Positions 54,822 to 62,338 of a stretch of DNA of 64,000 bases are shown here, piece by piece. Below the pieces are notes generated by a model. That model did no database searches and was not told the DNA's origin. It worked only from the letters and a program-made list of their open reading frames with translations. The position numbers and the translations under genes were made by a program. Numbering within the stretch: position 1 is the first letter of the stretch; every line of letters begins with the position of its first letter. Source of the stretch: Bifidobacterium parmae (GTDB taxonomy: Bacteria > Actinomycetota > Actinomycetes > Actinomycetales > Bifidobacteriaceae); assembly GCF_002860365.1 (NCBI RefSeq), contig NZ_NMWT01000028.1, positions 186,001 through 250,000 of the forward strand. The letters are read 5' to 3'.

Positions 54822-56069
54822 CTATGGACGACGCGACGGCAGGACGGCGTGCAGGATCCAGGCACCGTCTTCGGCGGAAGTGACGATCGAACCTCCGAGG
54901 ACATCGAACCGCATGCGGTGCAGGGCCAGTCCTTTTCCTGAACGCGGCTTGTCCGCCAGCAGCGGATGCTTGGCGATGTCGTTGACCTGGTCGGCAGACA
55001 GTTCACCGTGGAGGCTTCGGCGCACGACCACCCGGTATGCGCCGGCTGGGCCGCCGTGCACGGCGATGTTGGTGTACAGCTCGCGCAACAGGCCGATGAG
55101 AGCAGTCTCCCGTTCGCGGGCGGCACCGTCCGCACCCGTCGGTTCGTCTTCCGACAGGTCGTCGATCATCGTCGAATCGCCGGTGAAGCCGAGTCGCGCC
55201 AGAAGCCGGTCGTTCCGGTCCAGCACGTCGCGGACACGTGCAGGGAACGTGGCCGCGACGGAATCACCATCGTCGCACTGTCCGGTGCGGCCATCATCGT
55301 CTCCGATGCCGGTCCCGCCGCCGTCCTTCCCGTCGAGCATGCCGATGACCGTACGCACCTCGCCGAGCGTGCCAATCGTACGCCGGTACAGGTCGTCGAA
55401 CAGCTCGACATGCTCGTCGTCCGTCGCACATGACCGTTCGTAGTCCAATCGCATGGCCATGTACGCGAGATCGTTCGTCACCGCGTCGTGGATCCGGCTC
55501 GCCGCCCGCGCGTCGCGGCGCATCGCCTCCAGACGGTCACGCTCCCGCTCGTAGCGCAACCGGTCCCGTTCCGCCTGCACGGCCACAGCTCTCCACGACA
55601 TCGCACGGCCGAACGCGTACACGACGAAGAACGACACCAGCAATATCACGTAGTCGCCGAACGGGACGCCGGCGCGCGCCGAGACCATCCAACGCACCGC
55701 GGCAATCGACGGCGGCATCAGCCACCACCATCGCGACCGACCGTATCGGCCGACTGCCGCCAGAGCGACCCACATGCCGTAGAACAGGCTCGCACCACCC
55801 ATGTCCGGCAGGAGGGCGCACGCCACATACGTGACGGCGACCGCCACGCTCATCGGCAACGGCCGCAACGGCAACGCCAGCACACACAGGATGTGTATGA
55901 GAGTCAGCACCGTGGTGGCCGCGAGCCGCGCGGGATACTCGACCATCTCCAGCACCGTCAACCCGACGGACAACAACACGACGCACCACATGACCGGCCC
56001 CACGCCGGCGGCGCGGATACGCTCGAGGAAGCGTCTGGCCGGTCCTGTCAGTCCTGCAGCATCAGCCAT
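54822..56069 (-). CDS. Sensor histidine kinase with HisKA_3 motif
   Basis: A 415-residue kinase, paralogue of the one at 50553. The first 150 residues are membrane segments. The phosphorylated His is in ASRIHDAVTNDLAYMAM, the shared block is LARLGFTGDS, and the N box is ELYTNIAVHG. As in its paralogue the D.G.G box is not recognisable (LSADQVNDIAKHPLLADKPRSGKGL). Overlaps its regulator gene by 22 nt. Confidence 0.87.
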   Translation of the reverse strand: MADAAGLTGPARRFLERIRAAGVGPVMWCVVLLSVGLTVLEMVEYPARLAATTVLTLIHILCVLALPLRPLPMSVAVAVTYVACALLPDMGGASLFYGMWVALAAVGRYGRSRWWWLMPPSIAAVRWMVSARAGVPFGDYVILLVSFFVVYAFGRAMSWRAVAVQAERDRLRYERERDRLEAMRRDARAASRIHDAVTNDLAYMAMRLDYERSCATDDEHVELFDDLYRRTIGTLGEVRTVIGMLDGKDGGGTGIGDDDGRTGQCDDGDSVAATFPARVRDVLDRNDRLLARLGFTGDSTMIDDLSEDEPTGADGAARERETALIGLLRELYTNIAVHGGPAGAYRVVVRRSLHGELSADQVNDIAKHPLLADKPRSGKGLALHRMRFDVLGGSIVTSAEDGAWILHAVLPSRRP

Positions 56070-56746
56070 TCGGCCACCGCCTGCGTCCGGTTCCGCGCGC
56101 CCAGCTTCCTCGCAGCGCGCATCACGTACGTCTTCACCGACGACTCCCCCACATGCAGCAGTTCGCCGATCTCACGCGAGCTGCGTCCTTGCGCGCACAG
56201 TCGCATGACCTCACGTTCACATTCCGTCAACGCCGCTACGGCCGCGGTCGCACACGAACCCGTGGCGGAAGCACCATCGGCGACGGTCCTCTCACACGCG
56301 GCGAGCAACTCATGCGACCGGATGGCCGCCAGATCGGACACGTACCGGGTCCGCGGCACCCGTCCGTTGGCCAAAGCGACCACCGCATCGCAGATATCCT
56401 TCACCCGCGCCTTGTCCATCACGCATTGCGCGCCCGCGGTCAACGCGTCGGCTGCGTAATGCTCCAGCGAGAACGACGTGATGCCGACCAACGCGACGCC
56501 GGCGGTCGCGGTACGGATCCGACGGCATACTTCGACGCCGCCCATACCCTCCAACGACATGTCCACCAACAGCACGTCCGGCCGGGAGCCGGCCGACAGG
56601 CACCGGGCGATGGCGTCCCGGCCGCGACGACATGTCCAGACCACCCTGGCTTCGGGAAGGTCCCGTCGGATCAGCAGCGTCATCATCCCGAGCGTCAGCG
56701 GATCGTTGTCCACCATCGCCAAATCGAACCGTTTCCCGTCGTACAT
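56048..56746 (-). CDS. LuxR-type response regulator
   Basis: A 232-residue regulator with receiver motifs MVDNDPLTL, Asp62 in VLLVDMSLEG, GITSFS and MDKARVK, and a C-terminal LuxR HTH (LTECEREVMRLCAQGRSSREIGELL). As in its paralogue at 49870 the acidic pair is DN. TAGTGT ends 8 nt before the ATG, which suggests a leaderless message. Confidence 0.9.
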   Translation of the reverse strand: MYDGKRFDLAMVDNDPLTLGMMTLLIRRDLPEARVVWTCRRGRDAIARCLSAGSRPDVLLVDMSLEGMGGVEVCRRIRTATAGVALVGITSFSLEHYAADALTAGAQCVMDKARVKDICDAVVALANGRVPRTRYVSDLAAIRSHELLAACERTVADGASATGSCATAAVAALTECEREVMRLCAQGRSSREIGELLHVGESSVKTYVMRAARKLGARNRTQAVAEWLMLQD

Positions 56747-56856
56747 GGTTCACCACACTACAACGCCTGCGCGCCGGGCAACCGTTTCCTCGCACATGAC
56801 AGACTGATACAGGATAATCAAGTACAGCCGTGATATATGGATAATTCGTCAGTAGA

Positions 56857-56908
56857 ATCGATTATAATCGATTTCTATCCAATTGCTGATTGAAACTCCG
56901 ACTATAAT
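56857..56908 (+). promoter_or_regulatory. Palindrome and -10 element upstream of the ATPase gene
   Basis: AATCGATTATAATCGATT (56857-56874) is a perfect 18-bp palindrome. TATAAT lies at 56903-56908, 27 nt before the ATG at 56936. The stretch is strikingly AT-rich. No clear -35. Confidence 0.55.
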
Positions 56909-56935
56909 CCAGTTTTAGCAAAGAAGGGCGAAGCC

Positions 56936-58150
56936 ATGATCGAACGTCCCACATACATGAATCGGATACGCCCCTTCATCGGAAAGAACATCATCAAAGT
57001 GCTTGTCGGAGCCCGCCGTTCCGGCAAATCGACATTGCTGGAACTCCTCAAGCGGCATCTGGTGGCCGAAGGCGCCGACGAGCGGGCCATACTCCACATC
57101 AATTTCGAATCCGGAAGGTATGCAGGCATCTCGAACGCCGATGACCTTGTCCGGTATGTCCACGAACGCATGTCGGAAATCGACGGGACCATCCGGCTGT
57201 TTTTCGACGAAATCCAGGAAGTCGATCAGTGGGAGAAGGCGGTCCGATCGTTCATGGTCGATTACGATGCCGACATCTACGTGACCGGTTCGAACGCGCG
57301 CATGCTGTCCAGCGATCTCACCACCCACATCACCGGACGCTACGTCTCCATCGACGTATACCCGTTCTCGTTCGCGGAGTTCCTCGACGCCTACCGTCAA
57401 TCCGTCGGCCCCATCGACGAACGCACGGCATTCCGTCGATATGTCGCCCAAGGAGGTTTCCCCTTCCAAACCGACCTGTCGTTCGACGAAACGGCTTCCC
57501 TGCAGTATCTCGACGACCTGTTCTCTACCATCCTGTTCAAGGATGTCGTCCGTCATGCGGGCATACGCGATGCCGACGCCCTGGAACGGGTCATCCGCTA
57601 TGTCCTCGGAGAGGAAGGCCATCTCGTCACCGCGGCGAACATCGCCGCATACATGAAAAGCGAGCATCGCAAAGCATCAGCCGAAACAATCGCGAACTAC
57701 CTCGATGCCGCAAGCAAGGCGTTCCTCATCTACAAAGCTCCACGGGAAGACGCCATCGGCAAACGCATGCTGAAAATCAACGAGAAATACTATGTGGTCG
57801 ATCAGGGGCTACGTCATGCCGTCGGATTCGACAACGCCAATGCTATTGACCAGGTGCTCGAAGGCATCGTCTATATGGAGCTCAGGCGTCGCGGCTACGA
57901 TGTCCGCGTTGGCAAGATCGGCAACAAGGAAGTGGATTTCATTGCACGCCGCGGCGACGAGGTCTCCTACTATCAGGTCACGTATCTCCTCGGCTCCGCA
58001 CAGACCACGGACCGAGAGTTCGGTGCGTTTTCGGGGCTTCGCGACAACTGGCCCAAATACGTGCTGAGCATGGACGAATTCCCGCGGAACCGTGAAGGCA
58101 TCCGCGGACTGAACATCATCGACTGGCTGCTTGACGGTGGCACACGGTAG
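56936..58150 (+). CDS. AAA ATPase with DUF4143 (AAA_14) domain
   Basis: A 404-residue ATPase. Walker A GARRSGKST (about residues 26-34), Walker B RLFFDEIQEV (about 87-96), sensor VTGSNARML. A DUF4143 C-terminal half follows, ending in a PD-(D/E)XK-like stretch (KEVDFIARRGDEVSYYQVTYLL). Very common in gut anaerobes, often in strain-specific regions; function unknown. AAGAAGGGCG precedes the ATG. It is transcribed alone. Confidence 0.92.
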   Translation: MIERPTYMNRIRPFIGKNIIKVLVGARRSGKSTLLELLKRHLVAEGADERAILHINFESGRYAGISNADDLVRYVHERMSEIDGTIRLFFDEIQEVDQWEKAVRSFMVDYDADIYVTGSNARMLSSDLTTHITGRYVSIDVYPFSFAEFLDAYRQSVGPIDERTAFRRYVAQGGFPFQTDLSFDETASLQYLDDLFSTILFKDVVRHAGIRDADALERVIRYVLGEEGHLVTAANIAAYMKSEHRKASAETIANYLDAASKAFLIYKAPREDAIGKRMLKINEKYYVVDQGLRHAVGFDNANAIDQVLEGIVYMELRRRGYDVRVGKIGNKEVDFIARRGDEVSYYQVTYLLGSAQTTDREFGAFSGLRDNWPKYVLSMDEFPRNREGIRGLNIIDWLLDGGTR

Positions 58151-58216
58151 GAATGCCGCGTTCACGGTGCTCCGGAGCGAGAGCGGCATCACCGCCTTCG
58201 AATAATCCACGAATGT

Positions 58217-58843
58217 TCACTGTCCATGCCACTCGTCGGCGGTGATGATGCGGTAGACGCCGTCATACCGGCGGTCGATGAGCGGATAGTAGTCCTGCTT
58301 CGATTCGCCGACGACGCGCAATCCGCACTTGGCCATCACGCGGCCGGACTGCGGGTTCCGCGCGTAATGCCCTCCCCACACGGCATCCACGCGCAACGTG
58401 CCGAACGCGTATTCGAGCACCGCGCGCAACGCCTCGGGCATGTATCCCCTCCCCCAGAACGGGCGTCCGATCCAGTAGCCGAGCTCCAGCGCGTTGCTAC
58501 CCAAATACCGGCCGTAGCGGACTTCGAGTTCCGGTTTCCCCGTGACGACGTCGGTGGTGTAGTGGCTGACGGGTTTGAGCGCGATGCTGCCCACCGGCGC
58601 ATCGGCGTCGACCTCGCTTCCCGTGGTCTCCTCGCCGTCCTTGATGGTGATGGCCCAGTTGTTCTCGACGGCGAGGATGTTCCTGATGTCGTCCATGCTG
58701 CCTTCGATGCTGGTGTGCGGCGGCCAACCGCAACGCAATCCGATCTCCGGGTCGGAGGCGTACCTGAACAGCGAGGCGGCCTCGGCCGCGTCGTCGATCC
58801 TCCACGATCGCAGCGTCAGCCGTCCGGTCTCGATCCTGTCCAT
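58217..58843 (-). CDS. RimJ/RimL-type GNAT acetyltransferase
   Basis: A 208-residue acetyltransferase starting MDRIETGRLTLRSWRIDDAAE, with ELGYWIGRPFWGRGYMPEALRAVLEYAF as the acetyl-CoA region and NPQSGRVMAKCGLRVVGE behind it. This is the pattern of enzymes that modify N-termini or small amines. GAGAGGTGCATC precedes the ATG. Converges with the ATPase gene. Confidence 0.9.
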   Translation of the reverse strand: MDRIETGRLTLRSWRIDDAAEAASLFRYASDPEIGLRCGWPPHTSIEGSMDDIRNILAVENNWAITIKDGEETTGSEVDADAPVGSIALKPVSHYTTDVVTGKPELEVRYGRYLGSNALELGYWIGRPFWGRGYMPEALRAVLEYAFGTLRVDAVWGGHYARNPQSGRVMAKCGLRVVGESKQDYYPLIDRRYDGVYRIITADEWHGQ

Positions 58844-58978
58844 GATGCACCTCTCGTCACTCGTCACATATGCGTCCGGCATGAATCCGATGCGGATCCG
58901 CCGGACGCGTTCACCCTATCGTACGTGCGAGGGTCATGTCGGCATATGCACGCCGTATCGCGCATGGATCGGCGACGG

Positions 58979-59428
58979 TCACCGCAGCCGCTCCACCACC
59001 GTGAAATGCTCCAGCACGACCATGGTGCCGTCGTCCACGACGAAATCCGGGTCGGCGAACCAGCCACGGTATTCCTCCGAATCCCAGAAGGACTCGTGCG
59101 TGCGACGCCATTGCACGACGGTGACGTCGCCCTCGCCTTCGTCGACGACCTGCCGGTCGGTGACGCTTCCCAGCGGCACGGTCTCGACCTCCGTGGTCTC
59201 CAATACGGCGACGGGACGATCGGCGGAATCCACCAGTGCGGAACGGCCTCCGACGTGCGGCAACGGTTCATCGTCTTCCGTATAGTCCATCAGCAGCGCG
59301 GCCGTGGCGGTCTTCGCCCCGGAGAGGATGAGCGCGACGAGACGGTCGCGCTCGGGGCCCGGAAAGCCGAATTCCGCCTTCGGCAGTCGCATGATGGATT
59401 CGGCGTCAAAGTGTTCGATCATCGGCAT
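58979..59428 (-). CDS. ASCH-domain protein
   Basis: A 149-residue single-domain protein with the ASCH signature ERDRLVALILSGAKTATAAL. ASCH domains bind RNA or, in some members, hydrolyse N4-acetylcytidine. The ATG lies 3 nt after the TGA of the upstream flavin-binding protein gene, so reinitiation is likely. Confidence 0.88.
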   Translation of the reverse strand: MPMIEHFDAESIMRLPKAEFGFPGPERDRLVALILSGAKTATAALLMDYTEDDEPLPHVGGRSALVDSADRPVAVLETTEVETVPLGSVTDRQVVDEGEGDVTVVQWRRTHESFWDSEEYRGWFADPDFVVDDGTMVVLEHFTVVERLR

Positions 59429-59431
59429 GGT

Positions 59432-60094
59432 TCAGACCGTAGTACCACCGGCGGCGTTATCACCCGCGACGGAATCGGCAGCGGCATCGCCATGCTTGCC
59501 GTGTCCACCATGCGCCGCGGCGGGTTTGGGCCGCACCTTGGCGGTGAGACGCTCCGATTCGATTCTCCATACCGTGACGCTTCTCACCTGCGCGTCGGTG
59601 AACTCCACGTGCGGCATGTGCGCCTGATGCGCCATCAGCAACTGCAGTCCGCGGCGGCGCGCGTCGAGATCGTCGACGATGGAGGCGACGCCTTCGCCCA
59701 CGATCGACTTGAACGATTCGCCCCAGCCGCATGCCGTGCGTCCCGCGACGATCTCGCAGTCCGTACGCATGGAGAACGCGACCGGCAGACGGTCGCCGGC
59801 GGCGCGGATCGCGTCGATCTTGCGCCCGTGCGCGGCCGAGTGCATCCATAGGACGAGACGACCGCCGTCATGGTCGTATTCGTAGCCGAAGTTGAGCGGC
59901 ACCATCGTCAGTCCCTCCGCATCCGCATACGCGACGTCGACGATGTCGCAGCCGTCGACGATCGCCGCGATATCCTCCGGCTCCATGACCTCCCGGTCCG
60001 CACGTCGCATAGGCCGATGCGCGCCGGCGACCGTGCGCGCATCGTCGCGGCGGCCGCGGCGCGCGGAAGTTTCTTTCCCGTATTCGACGCTCAT
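59432..60094 (-). CDS. Pyridoxamine 5'-phosphate oxidase-like flavin-binding protein
   Basis: A 220-residue protein with a split-barrel FMN-binding fold of the putative flavin-nucleotide-binding family. Motifs: REVMEPEDIAAIVDGCDIVDVAYA, VPLNFGYEYDHDGGRLVLWMHSAAHGRKIDAI, and a C-terminal VTVWRIESERLTAKVRPKP, then a His/Gly/Ala tail. AAGGAAACCG precedes ATG 60094. Redox or detoxification enzyme of unknown substrate. Confidence 0.87.
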   Translation of the reverse strand: MSVEYGKETSARRGRRDDARTVAGAHRPMRRADREVMEPEDIAAIVDGCDIVDVAYADAEGLTMVPLNFGYEYDHDGGRLVLWMHSAAHGRKIDAIRAAGDRLPVAFSMRTDCEIVAGRTACGWGESFKSIVGEGVASIVDDLDARRRGLQLLMAHQAHMPHVEFTDAQVRSVTVWRIESERLTAKVRPKPAAAHGGHGKHGDAAADSVAGDNAAGGTTV

Positions 60095-60182
60095 TGTTCG
60101 GTTTCCTTCTGATCGGAGGCTGCTGATCGAGCTGTTGGCCCACGCCTCATTATCGCATGCCCTGGATTCCCCATCGGCCAAT

Positions 60183-60271
60183 CCCATGGTGCGGTGAAAT
60201 CCCCATGGTGCGGTACGCGCAAACGACCATTTTCCGCCGATATGGAGATTATGTGTTGCCGCACCATGGGG
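60183..60271. repeat. Three copies of a 13-bp motif, one inverted
   Basis: CCCATGGTGCGGT occurs at 60183-60195 and 60202-60214. CCGCACCATGGGG at 60259-60271 is the exact reverse complement of 60201-60213. The inverted pair could form a 13-bp stem with a 45-nt loop. It lies in the gap between the flavin-protein gene start and the gdx stop. Confidence 0.75.
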
Positions 60272-60314
60272 TAGGTGGCGATACTGGGCCTAAACCTTAT
60301 GGAGTGATACGGCG

Positions 60315-60629
60315 TCAGTCGGTGAGCTTGAGGCCCATGACACAGAGGATCAGGCCGCCGATGAGCAGGACGCGCATCAGCGAGACGGATTCCTCCCCGC
60401 TGATCATGGCGTAGGACGTGGTGATCGCCGCCCCGATGCCGACCCACATCGCGTATGCGGTGCCGATGGGGATGTGCTTCATCGCATAGGCGAGTCCGCC
60501 CATGCTGGCGATGAGGCCTACCACGAACACCATGGTGGGAACCGGTTTGGAGAATCCCTCGGAACGATCGAGGGCGATGGCCCACACGGATTCGCAGATG
60601 CCGGAAACAATGAGAACGAACCAAGACAT
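60315..60629 (-). CDS. gdx: SMR family guanidinium exporter
   Basis: A 104-residue, four-helix proton antiporter. The Gdx/SugE signature is present: MSWFVLIVSGICESVWAIALD with the central Glu, and GGLAYAMKHIPIGTAYAMWVGIGA. It exports guanidinium as a dual-topology dimer. The AAGGAG site lies right behind a guanidine-III riboswitch, which confirms the substrate assignment independently of sequence similarity. Confidence 0.95.
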   Translation of the reverse strand: MSWFVLIVSGICESVWAIALDRSEGFSKPVPTMVFVVGLIASMGGLAYAMKHIPIGTAYAMWVGIGAAITTSYAMISGEESVSLMRVLLIGGLILCVMGLKLTD

Positions 60630-60651
60630 GGTCGCCGTACTCCTTATGCAT

Positions 60652-60691
60652 GGCAAGTCTTGTCAAACCGGGTACTTGTCCATCGTCCGGG
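60652..60691 (-). ncRNA. Guanidine-III riboswitch (ykkC-III)
   Basis: Read on the minus strand it has the conserved blocks in order: CCGGACGA, then TACCCGG, then GACAAGAC. The CCGG of the first block can pair with that of the second (pseudoknot), and CAAGT pairs with ACTTG, extended by GG with CC across a bulged A. The ribosome binding site AAGGAG of gdx begins 6 nt after it. Expected to raise gdx translation when guanidinium binds. Confidence 0.88.
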
Positions 60692-60715
60692 AGCAATCAC
60701 GGGCTCTGGATGCAA

Positions 60716-60721
60716 ATGATA
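60716..60721 (-). promoter_or_regulatory. -10 element of the gdx promoter
   Basis: TATCAT on the minus strand, 24 nt before the aptamer. Transcription would start near 60709. Confidence 0.5.
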
Positions 60722-60759
60722 GCACGTATGCCGTCGCCGGGTGCAGGGAGGCATGAGTC

Positions 60760-61488
60760 GTGAGCGCCGTTTCTCCTGTTCGCGCGTTGGTTGCCTGTTA
60801 CTGGAACGCATGGTATTGCCTCGCCGCGGCGTTCGGAGCCGTGTCGTCCCTCCTGCTGGGTTCGTGGATCTCAAGCGCGGCGAACGGAACCCCGATAACC
60901 GGAGGATATTGCATCTATTTCACCGGCACCCAGCCGCTGATCTGTCTCACGCTCCTCTTCGCATGCGACGACAGGACAGCGAAGGCGCACTGCGGCGGTC
61001 TGCCCCGCCGGGTGTATTCCGCGTGGACGCCACGCTCGCTCAGGACCGTATTCCGGGTGCTGCTTCTGACCTCCGTGAATCTGCTGAGCGTATTGTGCTT
61101 CGACGCCATCATGCTCCTGACAGGCGTCGAAATGCACCCGCATCTGGCCGCCGTCCTGTGCTTCGTCGCGTTGCAGAGCCTTTCGGTTTCCCTGATCTAT
61201 TCGATCATCGAAATCGTCGCCGATCCCAAAATCGCCGGAATCGTCTCGGGCGTCCTCTGCTATGTGTGGGTCATGCTGCCAGGTGATCTTCCCGACTACG
61301 CGACGCCCTACGTCGCGAACGCCCTACGGGCCGTCGGATTGAACCTGAACGGCACCGTGATGTCGCCGGCGGAGCTGGCGAGCCGACCGCTCATCGGTCC
61401 CGTGATGACCGGCGTTCCGATCGTGGTGCTCTTGGTTGTCTATGTTCTGCTGAGCTGGCTACACTGCGAAGGAGCGGACAGGAAATGA
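60760..61488 (+). CDS. Multi-pass membrane protein, ABC-2-permease-like
   Basis: A 242-residue protein with six hydrophobic segments and short loops, starting at GTG 60760 (AGGGAGG 8 nt upstream). Size and layout match the permease subunits of small peptide exporters, but no ATPase gene is next to it. Its stop overlaps the start of the following membrane gene. Confidence 0.75.
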   Translation: MSAVSPVRALVACYWNAWYCLAAAFGAVSSLLLGSWISSAANGTPITGGYCIYFTGTQPLICLTLLFACDDRTAKAHCGGLPRRVYSAWTPRSLRTVFRVLLLTSVNLLSVLCFDAIMLLTGVEMHPHLAAVLCFVALQSLSVSLIYSIIEIVADPKIAGIVSGVLCYVWVMLPGDLPDYATPYVANALRAVGLNLNGTVMSPAELASRPLIGPVMTGVPIVVLLVVYVLLSWLHCEGADRK

Positions 61489-62111
61489 AATCCCTATTGC
61501 ATATCGGGCGCGTGGCATTGATTCGATGGTCGACGCTCGCCTTCATGGCCGTCCTGTTATTTCCGCTGTTCTTCTTGCGTTACGGGAACACGAGTGCGGT
61601 GGTGCAGTCGGCGATGGTGATGGCGCTTCCCATAACCGCAGCTGGTCTTGTCTTCTCCCATGCGAGGGTGCCCTGCTCGTATCGAGCCTTCAGCGTCCAC
61701 GATCAGCTCTTGCTTCGCTTCACCGTGAAGTCGCTGTCGCTCGGCGTCGCGGTCAACCTCTGCCTGACCTTGCTGTATGGATATGCCGTCGGATTCGTGG
61801 TCAATGAACGGCCGCTTTCGTCACATACCGTTGTGATGCTTGCGTTCACCGCCGTCGTTCTTTCCCTCGCCTGCTTCGTTCTGCGGCTCTGGACCGGTCC
61901 CCTCGTCGCCTGGAACGTCGTCGCCTTCTTCATCGTCGCCGGGCTTACGGTGAGCTCCGGCATGTTCGAGGATGCGCCGATGCTGTACGCCGCCATACCG
62001 ACCACATGGGCATTGCAGGGGGCGAGATTCGCCGGTTATGTGATTCCGGTCGGCGTCGCCGTCTCCGCGATAAGCGCATGGCTGCTGCTCAGGGCGGTGA
62101 GATGCGTCTAA
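61485..62111 (+). CDS. Multi-pass membrane protein, partner of the preceding gene
   Basis: A 208-residue protein with six hydrophobic segments. Translationally coupled to the preceding gene (ATGA). The hydrophilic loop RVPCSYRAFSVHDQLL lies between helices 2 and 3, where ABC-2 permeases contact their ATPase. Family not recognised with certainty. Confidence 0.75.
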   Translation: MKSLLHIGRVALIRWSTLAFMAVLLFPLFFLRYGNTSAVVQSAMVMALPITAAGLVFSHARVPCSYRAFSVHDQLLLRFTVKSLSLGVAVNLCLTLLYGYAVGFVVNERPLSSHTVVMLAFTAVVLSLACFVLRLWTGPLVAWNVVAFFIVAGLTVSSGMFEDAPMLYAAIPTTWALQGARFAGYVIPVGVAVSAISAWLLLRAVRCV

Positions 62112-62218
62112 ATGCATCTTGCTTGGATCCTCATAGCGGGGTTGCCGTGCTTTCGACACGCGCGCAACGTCACCCGGATACGACCCGCGCAAGCCCTCAC
62201 CAGCTGAAAGGATAAGAT

Positions 62219-62256
62219 GAGGAGGTTGGAACCGTGACTACAGTCCCAACCTCCTC
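62219..62256. terminator. Hairpin between convergent genes
   Basis: GAGGAGGTTGG (62219-62229) pairs with CCAACCTCCTC (62246-62256). It stands between the membrane gene pair and the carboxypeptidase gene, which end toward each other, so it may serve both. A smaller hairpin GGTCTG-CTAA-CAGACC follows near 62287. Confidence 0.6.
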
Positions 62257-62338
62257 TCCCCTATGTCTCACGTGACCGGATGTGGAAGGTCTGCTAACAG
62301 ACCGGTCCCGCCGGCGATGGTGATGGACGCCGTATCGC

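Noticed and set aside
59429-59441. TACGGT box before the ASCH gene as a leaderless promoter
   Set aside because: The box lies in the end of the upstream coding sequence, and a stop codon 3 nt before the ATG explains translation by reinitiation.
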